Shown one piece after another: positions 16,896 to 24,770 of a DNA stretch of 32,969 nt. This DNA is from Candidatus Taylorbacteria bacterium RIFCSPLOWO2_01_FULL_45_15b. GTDB taxonomy: Bacteria > Patescibacteriota > Minisyncoccia > Phycocordibacterales > 01-FULL-45-15b. The DNA is taken from contig MHRX01000010.1 in the NCBI GenBank assembly GCA_001822655.1, positions 4,200 through 37,168 on the forward strand. The letters run 5' to 3'. The position numbers were made by a program, and so were the translations under genes. How positions within the stretch are numbered: position 1 is the first letter of the stretch; every line of letters starts with the position of its first letter. The notes below the pieces were generated by a model that saw only the letters and a program-made list of their open reading frames with translations, was not told the DNA's origin and did no database searches.

Positions 16896-16901
16896 GATAA
16901 T
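16896..16901 (+). promoter_or_regulatory. -10 element predicting a leaderless lysS mRNA
   Basis: GATAAT ends 8 nt before the lysS ATG; there is no SD. Confidence 0.4.
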
Positions 16902-16909
16902 GTATATAC

Positions 16910-18493
16910 ATGCTTTGGGCTGATTCAATAGCAGAAAACGCAAAAGACCGATTTGCAGAAAAAATCAGAGAGGGGAAACCCTTGATTATTCGTGATGAAA
17001 AAACCGCCTCTGGCAGAGTGCATGTTGGTTCTCTTCGGGGCGTGGCTATTCATGGACTTGTTAGCGAAGCGCTGACCGACCTCAATGTTTCAAATGCATT
17101 TCTTTTCGAGATCAATGACTTTGACCCCATGGATGGCTTGCCAGTCTATCTTGATCAAGAAAAATTCAGAAAGCATATGGGAAAACCGTTATGCAAAGTT
17201 CCTTCGCCTGACGAGAAATCATTAAATTATGCCGAATACTTCGCCGATGAATTTATCGATGTCATCAAAGAAGTCGGGTTTTCGCCGAATTTTTATCGAG
17301 CAAGCGAAATGTATTCGAGCGGGAGATTCAATAAAGCAATCGAGCAGGCTCTGAAAAAAGCTTCCGTTATTCGCGATATATATAAAAAAATTTCAGGCAC
17401 GGAACGACCAGATTCATGGCTCCCCATTTCCGTAATATGCGAAAATTGCGGAAAAATAGGGACAACAAAAGCCACCGATTTTGACGGCATGACTGTCCGC
17501 TATGAATGCGGAAACTTCGCCGCATGGGCAACCGGCTGTGGATCGTCCGGACGAGTTTCGCCATTTGACGGGAAAGCGAAGCTACCCTGGAAAGTCGAGT
17601 GGGCCGCCAAGTTCACGGTTCTTGACGTTGACATAGAGGGTGGGGGCAAAGATCACTCGACGCGGGGCGGGGCACGTGAAGTCGCCGACGCAATATCCCG
17701 CGAAGTCTATGACAGAGAGCCCCCGCTCAATATTCCTTATGAATTTTTTCTCGTGGGCGGTAAAAAAATGTCCTCATCAAAGGGAGAGGGGTCTTCTGCA
17801 AGGGAAGTCGCCAGTCTCCTACCACCCCACATGGTTCGTTTTCTCATGGCTTACAAAGAACCTACGAAAGTGATCGACTTCGTTCCTGACGGCGACACGA
17901 TTCCGACACTTTTTGATGCCTTTGATAAATATGCCGCGTCATTTTTTGCGGGAACTGCCGACGATTACGCAAGAACGATCGACATATCCTTGCCGTCCGA
18001 CAGCGCCTTTCGCGGAAAGCACCTCTTACCGCGTTTTTCTCTCGTCAGCTATTTGACGCAGATGCCTCATAAGAATATAGAAAAAGAAATTGCGTCCTTT
18101 TATGAAACAAAACTAAATCTGGTAGATATACAAGAACTCAATCTTCGAGAAAAATATGCGAAATATTGGCTTTCAACATGGGCTCCGGAAGATTACAAAT
18201 TCGAAATTCAGGACAAGCTTCCAGAAGAAGCACTCCTGTTTAATGAAATGCAGAAGAAGACCCTGGGCGACCTTTCGGAATACTTTCAAACCCATAATAA
18301 TCTCTCCGGGCCAGTCATCCACGCTAAGCTTCACGATTTTAAATCCGCGTCACATCTTTCGCCAACTGATTTTTTTTCAATGATCTACATTTCGATACTT
18401 GGAAAGAGTCATGGTCCAAAAGCAGGCTGGTTTTTGTCTGTTCTCGACAGAGACTTCCTAATTCGGCGTTTTAAGGAAGCCTCGCAACAGTAA
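16910..18493 (+). CDS. lysS: Class I lysyl-tRNA synthetase
   Basis: Charges tRNA-Lys with the class I (Rossmann) fold, the archaeal/spirochaete type, instead of the usual bacterial class II enzyme. The HIGH-like motif is RVHVGS (residues 36-41) and the second signature is KKMSSSKG (about 284-291). A Cys-rich insertion, CENCG followed by a second Cys group (CG...GCG), fits the family's zinc-binding part. The 527-aa length is normal. The enzyme probably reflects the lineage. A strong terminator follows the stop. Confidence 0.93.
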   Translation: MLWADSIAENAKDRFAEKIREGKPLIIRDEKTASGRVHVGSLRGVAIHGLVSEALTDLNVSNAFLFEINDFDPMDGLPVYLDQEKFRKHMGKPLCKVPSPDEKSLNYAEYFADEFIDVIKEVGFSPNFYRASEMYSSGRFNKAIEQALKKASVIRDIYKKISGTERPDSWLPISVICENCGKIGTTKATDFDGMTVRYECGNFAAWATGCGSSGRVSPFDGKAKLPWKVEWAAKFTVLDVDIEGGGKDHSTRGGAREVADAISREVYDREPPLNIPYEFFLVGGKKMSSSKGEGSSAREVASLLPPHMVRFLMAYKEPTKVIDFVPDGDTIPTLFDAFDKYAASFFAGTADDYARTIDISLPSDSAFRGKHLLPRFSLVSYLTQMPHKNIEKEIASFYETKLNLVDIQELNLREKYAKYWLSTWAPEDYKFEIQDKLPEEALLFNEMQKKTLGDLSEYFQTHNNLSGPVIHAKLHDFKSASHLSPTDFFSMIYISILGKSHGPKAGWFLSVLDRDFLIRRFKEASQQ

Positions 18494-18513
18494 GATGGCT
18501 TCGGGTGGCTAGA

Positions 18514-18547
18514 AAATAAACCTGGGGAAACAGGTTTATTTTTATTT
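18514..18547 (+). terminator. Intrinsic terminator of lysS
   Basis: An 11-bp stem pairs 18514-18524 with 18531-18541 around GGGAAA and is followed by a T-rich tail. Confidence 0.85.
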
Positions 18548-18598
18548 ACGTCGATTCTGTGTTGTGATCATTTCTCGCTCATTTTAGGGCATATTCAT

Positions 18599-18668
18599 GT
18601 GGATAACTATGTAGCGTCGTGGTATGAAGTGTAATAAAATGTTGCTATGTGGGATGAAGTGGTATAAA
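18599..18668 (+). promoter_or_regulatory. MraZ operator: seven boxes at exact 10-bp period, with -10
   Basis: Five-base boxes begin at 18599, 18609, 18619, 18629, 18639, 18649 and 18659. They read GTGGA, ATGTA, GTGGT, GTGTA, ATGTT, GTGGG and GTGGT. All carry TG at the same phase. Known MraZ sites are direct TGGG/GTGG-type repeats with a 10-bp period upstream of mraZ, so this is most likely the autoregulatory operator of the division cluster. The last box runs into TATAAA (18663-18668), a plausible -10, so bound MraZ would block RNA polymerase. Confidence 0.8.
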
Positions 18669-18688
18669 AGCTTTTCCCACGAACACGT

Positions 18689-18811
18689 ATGAAAATAAAA
18701 CGAAAAATTGTGCGTGAGAAAAAGGGAAAAGCAATTTTTTTCAGAGTCGTGCTCTTTATGTCGGGTCTCAAACTTCGCGAGCCTGTTCTCGTTCCGGTTA
18801 AAAATCGTTAA
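18689..18811 (+). CDS. Possible 40-aa basic small protein upstream of mraZ
   Basis: ATG 18689 opens a 40-codon frame rich in Lys and Arg (MKIKRKIVREKKGK...). It has a short hydrophobic middle (IFFRVVLFM) and ends with TAA 3 nt before the mraZ ATG. It lies directly after the predicted -10 and MraZ boxes, so it would be the first reading frame on the transcript. No SD is seen. It could be a true small protein, a leader peptide, or chance; conservation in relatives would decide. Confidence 0.35.
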   Translation: MKIKRKIVREKKGKAIFFRVVLFMSGLKLREPVLVPVKNR

Positions 18812-18814
18812 CAC

Positions 18815-19249
18815 ATGCTGATCGGAGAATACACGCATGTGCTTGACGAAAAAAAACGTGTATCGTTGCCTGCAAAGTTCCGCAAGGAACTCGGCAGAAA
18901 AATAGTGATTACGCACGGACTTGATAACTGCCTCTTTGTTTACCCAATGAAAAGTTGGGAAAAAGTCTCGGAAAAACTTGGAGCACTATCAATGGGAAAA
19001 TCGGAGACGCGCGGATTCAACCGTTTTATGCTCGCAGGAGCCGTTGAGGCGGAGGTTGACAATATCGGACGAATTCTCATACCAGATTTTCTGAAAGAGT
19101 TTGCGAGTCTGAATGGCAAAGTAGTGTTTGCAGGTATTCATGACCGAGTTGAAATCTGGAACGAGGCAAGATGGACACAATACAAAGCGCGCGTTGAAAA
19201 GGATGCGGATCGGTTGGCGGAGCAGTTGGGAAGTATAGGAGTCATTTAG
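18815..19249 (+). CDS. mraZ: Transcriptional regulator MraZ
   Basis: MraZ is an AbrB-fold ring-forming DNA-binding protein that represses the division and cell wall cluster. Both SpoVT-AbrB-like halves are visible: the N-terminal YTHVLDEKKRVSLPAKFRKEL, and a second DxxGRxxxP-type motif EVDNIGRILIPDFLKEFA near residue 80. At 144 aa it has the usual length. It begins the order mraZ-rsmH-ftsL-ftsI-murF. The TAG stop starts the repeat array leading to rsmH. Confidence 0.94.
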   Translation: MLIGEYTHVLDEKKRVSLPAKFRKELGRKIVITHGLDNCLFVYPMKSWEKVSEKLGALSMGKSETRGFNRFMLAGAVEAEVDNIGRILIPDFLKEFASLNGKVVFAGIHDRVEIWNEARWTQYKARVEKDADRLAEQLGSIGVI

Positions 19250-19325
19250 TTTATTAGTTATAAAGTTTGTTAGTTATTAAGTTACAACCAATCAACTAAG
19301 AAACTAATGAACTCCACAACTAAAC
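19247..19325. repeat. Inverted TTAGTT/AACTAA repeat array between mraZ and rsmH
   Basis: The left arm (19247-19286) begins at the mraZ stop and repeats TTAGTT and AAGTTTGTTAGTT words. The right arm (19287-19325) carries CAACTAAGAAACTAATG and CAACTAAAC and contains the rsmH start codon. Folding would place the rsmH ATG inside an imperfect stem. Confidence 0.7.
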
Positions 19326-20212
19326 ACATACCGGTTCTTTTAAAAGAAACAATAGACGGACTCAATCTTCGCCCCGGCGACACCGTTGTTGATGCGACAC
19401 TCGGCGGTGCGGGACACGCGCTCGAGATCGCAAAAAGATTCGGTCGCGATATTCATATCGTGGGCATTGACGTAGACGGCGCATCGCTCCGTCGAGCGGA
19501 GGTAAAACTTAAAAAAATCGGCGCGTTCTATAGCCTGATCCATTCAAATTTTCAAAATCTTGAAAGGATTCTCGGTGAAAAGGGCATTACACGAGTGCAG
19601 GGAATTTATTTCGATCTTGGTTGGTCAATCGACCAATTTGAATCAGGAGGACGGGGATTCTCTTTTCAAAAGGATGAGCCGCTCTCAATGACGCTCGGCG
19701 ATAATGCGGCTGACTACAAATTTAACGCGCATCAGATCGTGAACGAATGGGATGAAGAAAACCTAAGATCAATCATAGAATCCTACGGCGAAGAATCTCA
19801 CGCATATCGAATCGCAAAGGGTATTACAACAGCGCGCGCCAACGGCACTATTCGGACTTCCGGACAGCTTGCCGAAATCATTAATTCAAGCGTCCCTAAG
19901 TATTACACCTGGCGACGCATTCATCCGGCGACAAAGACATTTCAAGCAATCCGAATCACCGTAAACGACGAACTGAATGTTCTGAAATCAAGCCTCGGAT
20001 CAGCATATAACGTTTTGGAGTCAGGTCGCATGGTCGAAGTGATTAGCTTCCACAGTCTGGAAGACAGAATAGTCAAGCGGACTATGAGAGATTGGGACGA
20101 CGAAGAAAAAGGGAAAATGCTGACAAAGAGACCCATCACGGCTTCTAGTTGGGAAACAAATTTAAATCCGCGTTCTCGTAGCGCAAAACTTCGAATTTTT
20201 CAAAAAAAATGA
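19307..20212 (+). CDS. rsmH: 16S rRNA (cytosine-1402-N4)-methyltransferase
   Basis: RsmH (formerly MraW) methylates C1402 in the ribosomal P site using S-adenosylmethionine. The SAM-binding region DATLGGAGHALEIAKRFG follows HIPVLLKETIDGL at the N-terminus, both diagnostic. Also present are GIYFDLGWSIDQFE, RGFSFQKDEPLSM, TFQAIRITVNDELN and SFHSLEDRIVK. At 301 aa it has normal length. The TGA stop overlaps the ftsL ATG. Confidence 0.97.
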   Translation: MNSTTKHIPVLLKETIDGLNLRPGDTVVDATLGGAGHALEIAKRFGRDIHIVGIDVDGASLRRAEVKLKKIGAFYSLIHSNFQNLERILGEKGITRVQGIYFDLGWSIDQFESGGRGFSFQKDEPLSMTLGDNAADYKFNAHQIVNEWDEENLRSIIESYGEESHAYRIAKGITTARANGTIRTSGQLAEIINSSVPKYYTWRRIHPATKTFQAIRITVNDELNVLKSSLGSAYNVLESGRMVEVISFHSLEDRIVKRTMRDWDDEEKGKMLTKRPITASSWETNLNPRSRSAKLRIFQKK

Positions 20213-20550
20213 CACTAGAGTTTTTAAAAAATAATACAGACATTTCGGCCACGCGAAAAATCGTCGCGTGGACTCTCGGAATTATGCTTGTCGCTTTGGT
20301 GGCGGGCTATGTTTACTATATAAAAACAGCCATCTACAATATCGCCGAGGCAAGTCAGCTTGAATCGGATTCGGCCGAACTCTCCGGCCGTTTAAGCGAA
20401 CTTGAGTATAAATATATTTCATTAAAAAACGGCATCACCGAGGCAAGGGCGAGGGAACTAGGATTTGAACCTGTCGTATATCCGCAGTATGTAAAGAAGC
20501 CGCGTCCTCAATCATTACTTTCTCTCGACCAAAGAAATACCACGCGGTAA
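20209..20550 (+). CDS. ftsL: Cell division protein FtsL-like
   Basis: A 113-aa bitopic protein. It has a short cytoplasmic tail, one transmembrane helix (about residues 19-40), and a coiled coil (about 46-85) that would pair with FtsB/FtsQ-type partners at the septum. Identity rests on topology and on its place between rsmH and ftsI with an ATGA overlap. The sequence itself is poorly conserved, as is typical of FtsL. Confidence 0.8.
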   Translation: MTLEFLKNNTDISATRKIVAWTLGIMLVALVAGYVYYIKTAIYNIAEASQLESDSAELSGRLSELEYKYISLKNGITEARARELGFEPVVYPQYVKKPRPQSLLSLDQRNTTR

Positions 20551-20562
20551 TCTAGTCAACAA

Positions 20563-22275
20563 ATGCTCGGGCTTAAACATGCATGGCGAATATGGGTCAT
20601 GATGGCCATCATCTCTTTTTTCGCTGTTGTCATAATTGGCAAGCTATATCTTATTCAAATTGCAAACGCTGAAAAATATCGAGAAAAAGCCAATAAGCAG
20701 TATTTTGGCTCGACACCGTCGGAAAGTATTTCCAGAGGAACGATCTTCTTCCGAAGCAAGGACAACAGCTTGGTTTCGGCCGCGACGCTAAGAACGGGCT
20801 ACACGCTTGCCATCAGTCCGCCAACAGTTACCGACGCGAACAAAATTTACGAATCAATCAATGCAGTTGTTCCCATCAATGCTGATGATTTTTTTGCCAA
20901 AGCTGGTAAATCAGATGATCCTTACGAGGTAATTGCAAATCATGTTAGTGAAGATAATGCGCGCACTCTAAAAGAAGAAAATGTTAAAGGCATTATTTTG
21001 TCGGACGAGCGGTGGCGATATTACCCCGGCGACTCCCTTGGGGCTCACGCCGTCGGGCTCATAGCTTATCGAGAAGATGAGCTCGCTGGGCGGTACGGTC
21101 TTGAGAGATACTATGAGGACACTCTCAACCGCAAGGGTGAAAAATTATACAAAAACTTTTTTGCCGAAATCTTTACCAACATAAAAAAATCTGTTTCATC
21201 TGCCGACAATCATCGCGGCGACATCATTACCACGATTGAACCATCGGCTCAAATTTCTCTGCAAAAAGCGCTTCAAGCAGTGCAGAACAAATGGGATTCG
21301 AAGACTTCCGGCGGTATTGTTATCAATCCAAAAAATGGAGAAATTTACGCAATGGCCATTGAACCAACCTTCAATCCAAATGATTTATCAGCCGTTCGAG
21401 ATGCAACAATATTTTCGAATCCGATCATAGAGGACGTATTCGAGATGGGGTCGATAATAAAACCACTGACGATTGCCGCCGCAATGGATGCCGGATTTAT
21501 AACAGCAAGCACGACATACAACGACCGGGGATTTCTCGTCATTGATGAGTCGCGCATTTCAAATTTCGATGGAAAAGGCCGAGGCATCGTGTCTATGCAG
21601 GAAGTGTTGAGCCAGTCGCTGAATACCGGCGTAGCCTATGCTGTAACAAAGATGGGGAAAGACATATTCCGCGACTATCTGAAAAAGCTCGAGATCGGCG
21701 AGGAAACTGGAATTGACCTCCCAAATGAGGCGCACGGCCTCATTGCAAACCTCGACAGTCCCCGCGACATTGAATACGCTACAGCCTCATACGGCCAGGG
21801 CATAGCGCTCACTCCCATCGCAACAGTACGCGCACTGTCAACTCTAGCCAACGATGGAAAATTGCCAAATCCCCATCTCGTATCAAAAATTAATTATTCT
21901 ATCGGGTTTTCAAAAGCGACCAGCTTCCCAGAGGGAAAACAAGTCATAAAAGGAGAAACCGCCAAGGAGATAACGCGTATGCTCGTCGAAGTGGTTGATA
22001 CGGCGCTAAAAAACGGAGAAGTCAAAATGGAACACTACAGCATCGCGGCAAAGACGGGAACTGCCCAAGTCCCCAAAAAAGATAAAAAAGGCTACGAGGA
22101 AAACATATTTTTCCATTCATTTTTCGGATACTTTCCTGCATTCGACCCAAAGTTCCTTGTCTTTCTCTACACGATGGACCCTAAGGCTCGCTACGCCTCC
22201 GAGACTCTGACAGATCCATTTATTGACCTTACGAACTTTTTGATTAATTATTATGAAATTCCGCCGGACAGATGA
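20563..22275 (+). CDS. ftsI: Division transpeptidase FtsI (PBP3)
   Basis: Class B PBP for septal cross-linking. Transmembrane helix at about residues 11-30, dimerisation domain (SISRGTIFFRSKDN), then transpeptidase domain. Catalytic motifs: SxxK in EMGSIIKPL, SxN in SQSLNTG, KTG in AAKTGTAQ. At 570 aa it has normal length and no PASTA repeats. It begins 12 nt after ftsL. The stop codon starts a repeat array before murF. Confidence 0.95.
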   Translation: MLGLKHAWRIWVMMAIISFFAVVIIGKLYLIQIANAEKYREKANKQYFGSTPSESISRGTIFFRSKDNSLVSAATLRTGYTLAISPPTVTDANKIYESINAVVPINADDFFAKAGKSDDPYEVIANHVSEDNARTLKEENVKGIILSDERWRYYPGDSLGAHAVGLIAYREDELAGRYGLERYYEDTLNRKGEKLYKNFFAEIFTNIKKSVSSADNHRGDIITTIEPSAQISLQKALQAVQNKWDSKTSGGIVINPKNGEIYAMAIEPTFNPNDLSAVRDATIFSNPIIEDVFEMGSIIKPLTIAAAMDAGFITASTTYNDRGFLVIDESRISNFDGKGRGIVSMQEVLSQSLNTGVAYAVTKMGKDIFRDYLKKLEIGEETGIDLPNEAHGLIANLDSPRDIEYATASYGQGIALTPIATVRALSTLANDGKLPNPHLVSKINYSIGFSKATSFPEGKQVIKGETAKEITRMLVEVVDTALKNGEVKMEHYSIAAKTGTAQVPKKDKKGYEENIFFHSFFGYFPAFDPKFLVFLYTMDPKARYASETLTDPFIDLTNFLINYYEIPPDR

Positions 22276-22350
22276 GTTAGTTTAAAAGTTTAGAAGTTTG
22301 TTAGTTTGTTAGTCTCGCCTTTCAACTAATAAACTATATAACTAAACAAC
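22273..22350. repeat. Inverted AGTTTG/CAAACT-type repeat array between ftsI and murF
   Basis: The left arm (22273-22313) starts at the ftsI TGA and repeats AAGTTTGTTAGTTTGTTAG-like words. The right arm (22323-22350) carries CAACTAATAAACT and AACTAAACAAC. It stops 3 nt before the murF ATG and includes TATAAC (22337-22342), a possible -10. Confidence 0.7.
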
Positions 22351-22353
22351 TTC

Positions 22354-23661
22354 ATGCGATCCATATTCAAAAAAATCATTTCTAAATTACTTGAAATCGA
22401 AGCTCGTCTCGTCTTGCGCAAATACAAACCTCGCATCATTGGCATCACCGGAAGCGTGGGCAAAACCTCGACTAAAGACGCGGTATTTGCGGCGATTTCT
22501 TCACATTTTCATGCCAGAAAAAGCGAGAAGAGTTTCAACAGCGACATAGGCATCCCTCTGACAATAATCGGTCTCCAAAACGCTTGGAGTAATCCTCTAA
22601 AGTGGATGGCAAATATAATATCAGGCCTTTCGGTAATTCTTTTTCGCGGTGACTATCCCAAATGGTTAATCCTTGAGATCGGGGCTGACAGACCTGGGGA
22701 CATTAGCCGCGTCGCCAAGTGGCTGAAGCCAGATATAGTCGTAATTACGCGTTTTGGCAGTGTACCGGTACATGTTGAATTTTTCCCATCGCGCAGAGAT
22801 CTAATCGCTGAAAAAGGAAAACTTGTCGAATTTATGAAAGATGGAGGAAATCTCATCGTAAACGCTGATGACGAAGATTCGTTCGCCATGACAAAACTAA
22901 CCCGCAACAAATATACCGCGTACAGCCTTGGCGGCACCGGCGCGGTCGTCGGTTCACACGAAGGAATTTACTACGAAAAGAATTTAAATGGCCAGGATAT
23001 ACCCGCCGGCACCACATTCAAAGTGAGCTACGGCGGCAATTGCTTGCCCGTGATTCGAAGAGGCGTCCTTGGCATTCAACACATATATCCAACGCTTGCC
23101 GCAATCGCTACGGGACTGACACTAGGCATCAATCTAGTAGAAATAGGGACATCACTGGAGCAGGATTTTATCACACCCGGGCGTATGCGACTTCTCGACG
23201 GAATCAAAGAAACATACATAATCGATGACTCGTACAATTCATCTCCAGTTGCACTGCATGAAGCTATTCGGGTGCTCGGCGAAATCAAAATTAAAAGAGC
23301 CAGAAAAATCGCCGTCCTCGGCGACATGCTCGAACTTGGGAAATATTCGGTGGAAGAACACAAGAGCGCCGGCGAAAAAGTCGCGCGCGTCGCAAAAATT
23401 CTCATTACCGTGGGAGTGCGAGCACGCTACATCGCCGAGGGTGCGCTAAACGGCGGAATGAATGAGGCGTGTATTTTTCAATATGAGGATTCGCGTAGCG
23501 CGGGAAAATTTCTCGATACCATAATAAAAAGGAATGACATTGTGCTCATCAAAGGTTCACAGTCGATCAGAATGGAACAAATCGTTGAAGACCTAATGGC
23601 AAATCCAGAGGAAAAAGAAAAACTTCTTGTGCGGCAAGATGCGGATTGGAAAGATCGCTAA
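22354..23661 (+). CDS. murF: MurF-type Mur ligase lacking the N-terminal domain
   Basis: MurF adds D-Ala-D-Ala to UDP-MurNAc-tripeptide. The ATP-binding loop GITGSVGKTSTKD is at residues 30-42, and the C-terminal domain contains DDSYNSSPVALHEAI and GDMLELG, both MurF-like. Normal MurF has about 100 residues (domain 1, UDP-sugar binding) before this loop; here there are only about 29, mostly a basic helix. The protein is still 435 aa long, so the central and C-terminal domains are complete. It is the last gene of the division cluster. A related Mur ligase paralogue is the alternative. Confidence 0.82.
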   Translation: MRSIFKKIISKLLEIEARLVLRKYKPRIIGITGSVGKTSTKDAVFAAISSHFHARKSEKSFNSDIGIPLTIIGLQNAWSNPLKWMANIISGLSVILFRGDYPKWLILEIGADRPGDISRVAKWLKPDIVVITRFGSVPVHVEFFPSRRDLIAEKGKLVEFMKDGGNLIVNADDEDSFAMTKLTRNKYTAYSLGGTGAVVGSHEGIYYEKNLNGQDIPAGTTFKVSYGGNCLPVIRRGVLGIQHIYPTLAAIATGLTLGINLVEIGTSLEQDFITPGRMRLLDGIKETYIIDDSYNSSPVALHEAIRVLGEIKIKRARKIAVLGDMLELGKYSVEEHKSAGEKVARVAKILITVGVRARYIAEGALNGGMNEACIFQYEDSRSAGKFLDTIIKRNDIVLIKGSQSIRMEQIVEDLMANPEEKEKLLVRQDADWKDR

Positions 23662-23866
23662 GCAATCGGACAGTAAATTCGCTCCCCAAATACTCAAATT
23701 TTATTCTGACATTCTTGAGAACATTAGAATAAAAAATCACGCAGTAAAGATGCGCCTGAATCGAGCCTGATTCTGAAACCCGCAAGCCCGCCTTCGGTTA
23801 TTTTTGTGCGCCTTTCTTCTCTCGCTTCGACATAATGAAAACAAATACCCATGTCAATACATCAAC
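23662..23866. other. Gene-free gap after murF
   Basis: No gene is seen. TTTTATTCT and AGAATAAAA around 23699-23734 could form a weak hairpin. No strong terminator follows murF. Confidence 0.3.
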
Positions 23867-23890
23867 AAAAAAATCGGCCGAGGCCGATTT
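23867..23890 (-). terminator. Intrinsic terminator of the 140-aa gene
   Basis: On the minus strand AAATCGGC and GCCGATTT flank a 4-nt loop and are followed by a T-run (A 23867-23873). It ends 5 nt past the stop. Confidence 0.9.
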
Positions 23891-23894
23891 ACTT

Positions 23895-24317
23895 CTAATC
23901 TTTTAAGTCCATCCACATCTCATCCATCACTTCAGCTTCCGTGGGTGATTGAATCGTCGGTTTAGAATTTAAAAAAACAACTCCGAAGAAAAAAGTGTCG
24001 TTTCGAATCATATATCGAGCTCTAATAGCTCCGTCGTAAAATCCGACGCGCCTCACAATTATTCCCCGAGACGTTTTCAGCATTCGTGCTACTGCTTTCA
24101 TCCTGGGGGTCGCCATATTACTCAATTCCGTACTTGGCACACCAGCTTCATGAGTTGACGTTTCCCAGAGTCTTTTGAGTGCTTCGTCCGTAAGATAATC
24201 ACGGATCTTGCCCTCAACATCAACAAACATCGCATCGCTTGCACTGTGCAATACAAGCAAACATCTCGGCAAATAATCCGCCAATTCTATACCCGGTCTC
24301 ATTTCAGACTCAATCAT
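23895..24317 (-). CDS. Orphan 140-aa protein of unknown function
   Basis: No family recognised. The N-terminal half is helical and Leu-rich (ELADYLPRCLLVLHSASDAMF). The second half has beta-like alternation (GIIVRRVGFYDGAIRARYMIRN, DTFFFGVVFL). There is no membrane helix. The start is supported by AAAGG (24325-24329) 7 nt upstream and a consensus promoter. A terminator closes the unit. It belongs to the free-standing orphan genes with TTGACA/TANNGT promoters. Confidence 0.72.
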   Translation of the reverse strand: MIESEMRPGIELADYLPRCLLVLHSASDAMFVDVEGKIRDYLTDEALKRLWETSTHEAGVPSTELSNMATPRMKAVARMLKTSRGIIVRRVGFYDGAIRARYMIRNDTFFFGVVFLNSKPTIQSPTEAEVMDEMWMDLKD

Positions 24318-24338
24318 AAAGATGCCTTTCCATTCGAG

Positions 24339-24367
24339 ACTCTATGCATATTTAGCTCACCTGTCAA
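24339..24367 (-). promoter_or_regulatory. Promoter of the 140-aa gene (TTGACA-17-TAGAGT)
   Basis: Perfect -35 TTGACA (24367-24362), 17-bp spacer, TAGAGT (24344-24339); start codon 21 nt further. Confidence 0.65.
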
Positions 24368-24463
24368 TGAGTAGCGAATTTACAATACTCGTCGCAATGG
24401 AGACGACGCAAAACACGGCGCTAATTTCGATTTTTTAAAAATAATGGTATGCTTTTTTTGCTT

Positions 24464-24507
24464 AGATTCTTATTCTAGATTCGATATTCTAGATTCCAGA
24501 TTCTATG
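24464..24507 (+). repeat. Degenerate TCTAGATTC repeats
   Basis: About four copies of a TATTCTAGATTC-like unit precede the tRNA-like region. A weak -10 TATGCT at 24448-24453 (TTCGAT 16 bp upstream) could start the RNA transcript. Confidence 0.5.
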
Positions 24508-24518
24508 TCAACGGCTAA

Positions 24519-24568
24519 AACAATTCGCAGCGAATTGTTCGCCCGAACATTTTGTCGAACAAAATGTT
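24519..24568. repeat. Two adjacent 10-bp hairpins
   Basis: AACAATTCGC (24519-24528) and GCGAATTGTT (24530-24539) form one stem with a single-base centre. AACATTTTGT (24546-24555) and ACAAAATGTT (24559-24568) form a second around CGA. The outer sequences CTAAAACA and TGTTTTAG are also complementary, so a cruciform is possible. It lies directly upstream of the tRNA-like RNA. Confidence 0.7.
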
Positions 24569-24570
24569 TT

Positions 24571-24765
24571 AGGGCACTATCGTCTATCGGCTAGGACATC
24601 GCCGTCGAAAGGTGAGGAATGGGTTGGGACCCGTTCCGCAAGACCTTTTGAGATATAATTGAGCCTGCGAAATTTTATCCAAAGAGTGTACTGGTCCTGT
24701 AAAGATGCGAGCAGGTGATATAAGATAATAGAATATGCGGCCCTATCGGTTGTGATAGGTGCCTG
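24571..24765 (+). ncRNA. tRNA-like structured RNA of unknown type
   Basis: The first about 27 nt nearly repeat the 5' part of the tRNA-Glu gene at 24771, including the D arm. A TCGCC/GGTGA stem with a 7-nt loop GTCGAAA resembles an anticodon arm (CGA in the anticodon position). After that the cloverleaf breaks down. An 8-bp stem GGAATGGG/CCCGTTCC with loop TTGGGA replaces the T arm and has no TTC. No 3' acceptor strand follows at the expected distance. Instead GGCACTATC (24573-24581) could pair with GATAGGTGCC (24754-24763, one bulge), closing a domain of about 190 nt. It may be a tRNA-derived RNA or a decayed tRNA. Confidence 0.4.
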
Positions 24766-24770
24766 TGGAC

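Noticed and set aside
24571..24765. Tested as a tRNA with an intron.
   Set aside because: No second 3' half with a TTC-containing T arm and matching acceptor strand exists before the complete tRNA-Glu, and group I intron core sequences are not evident.
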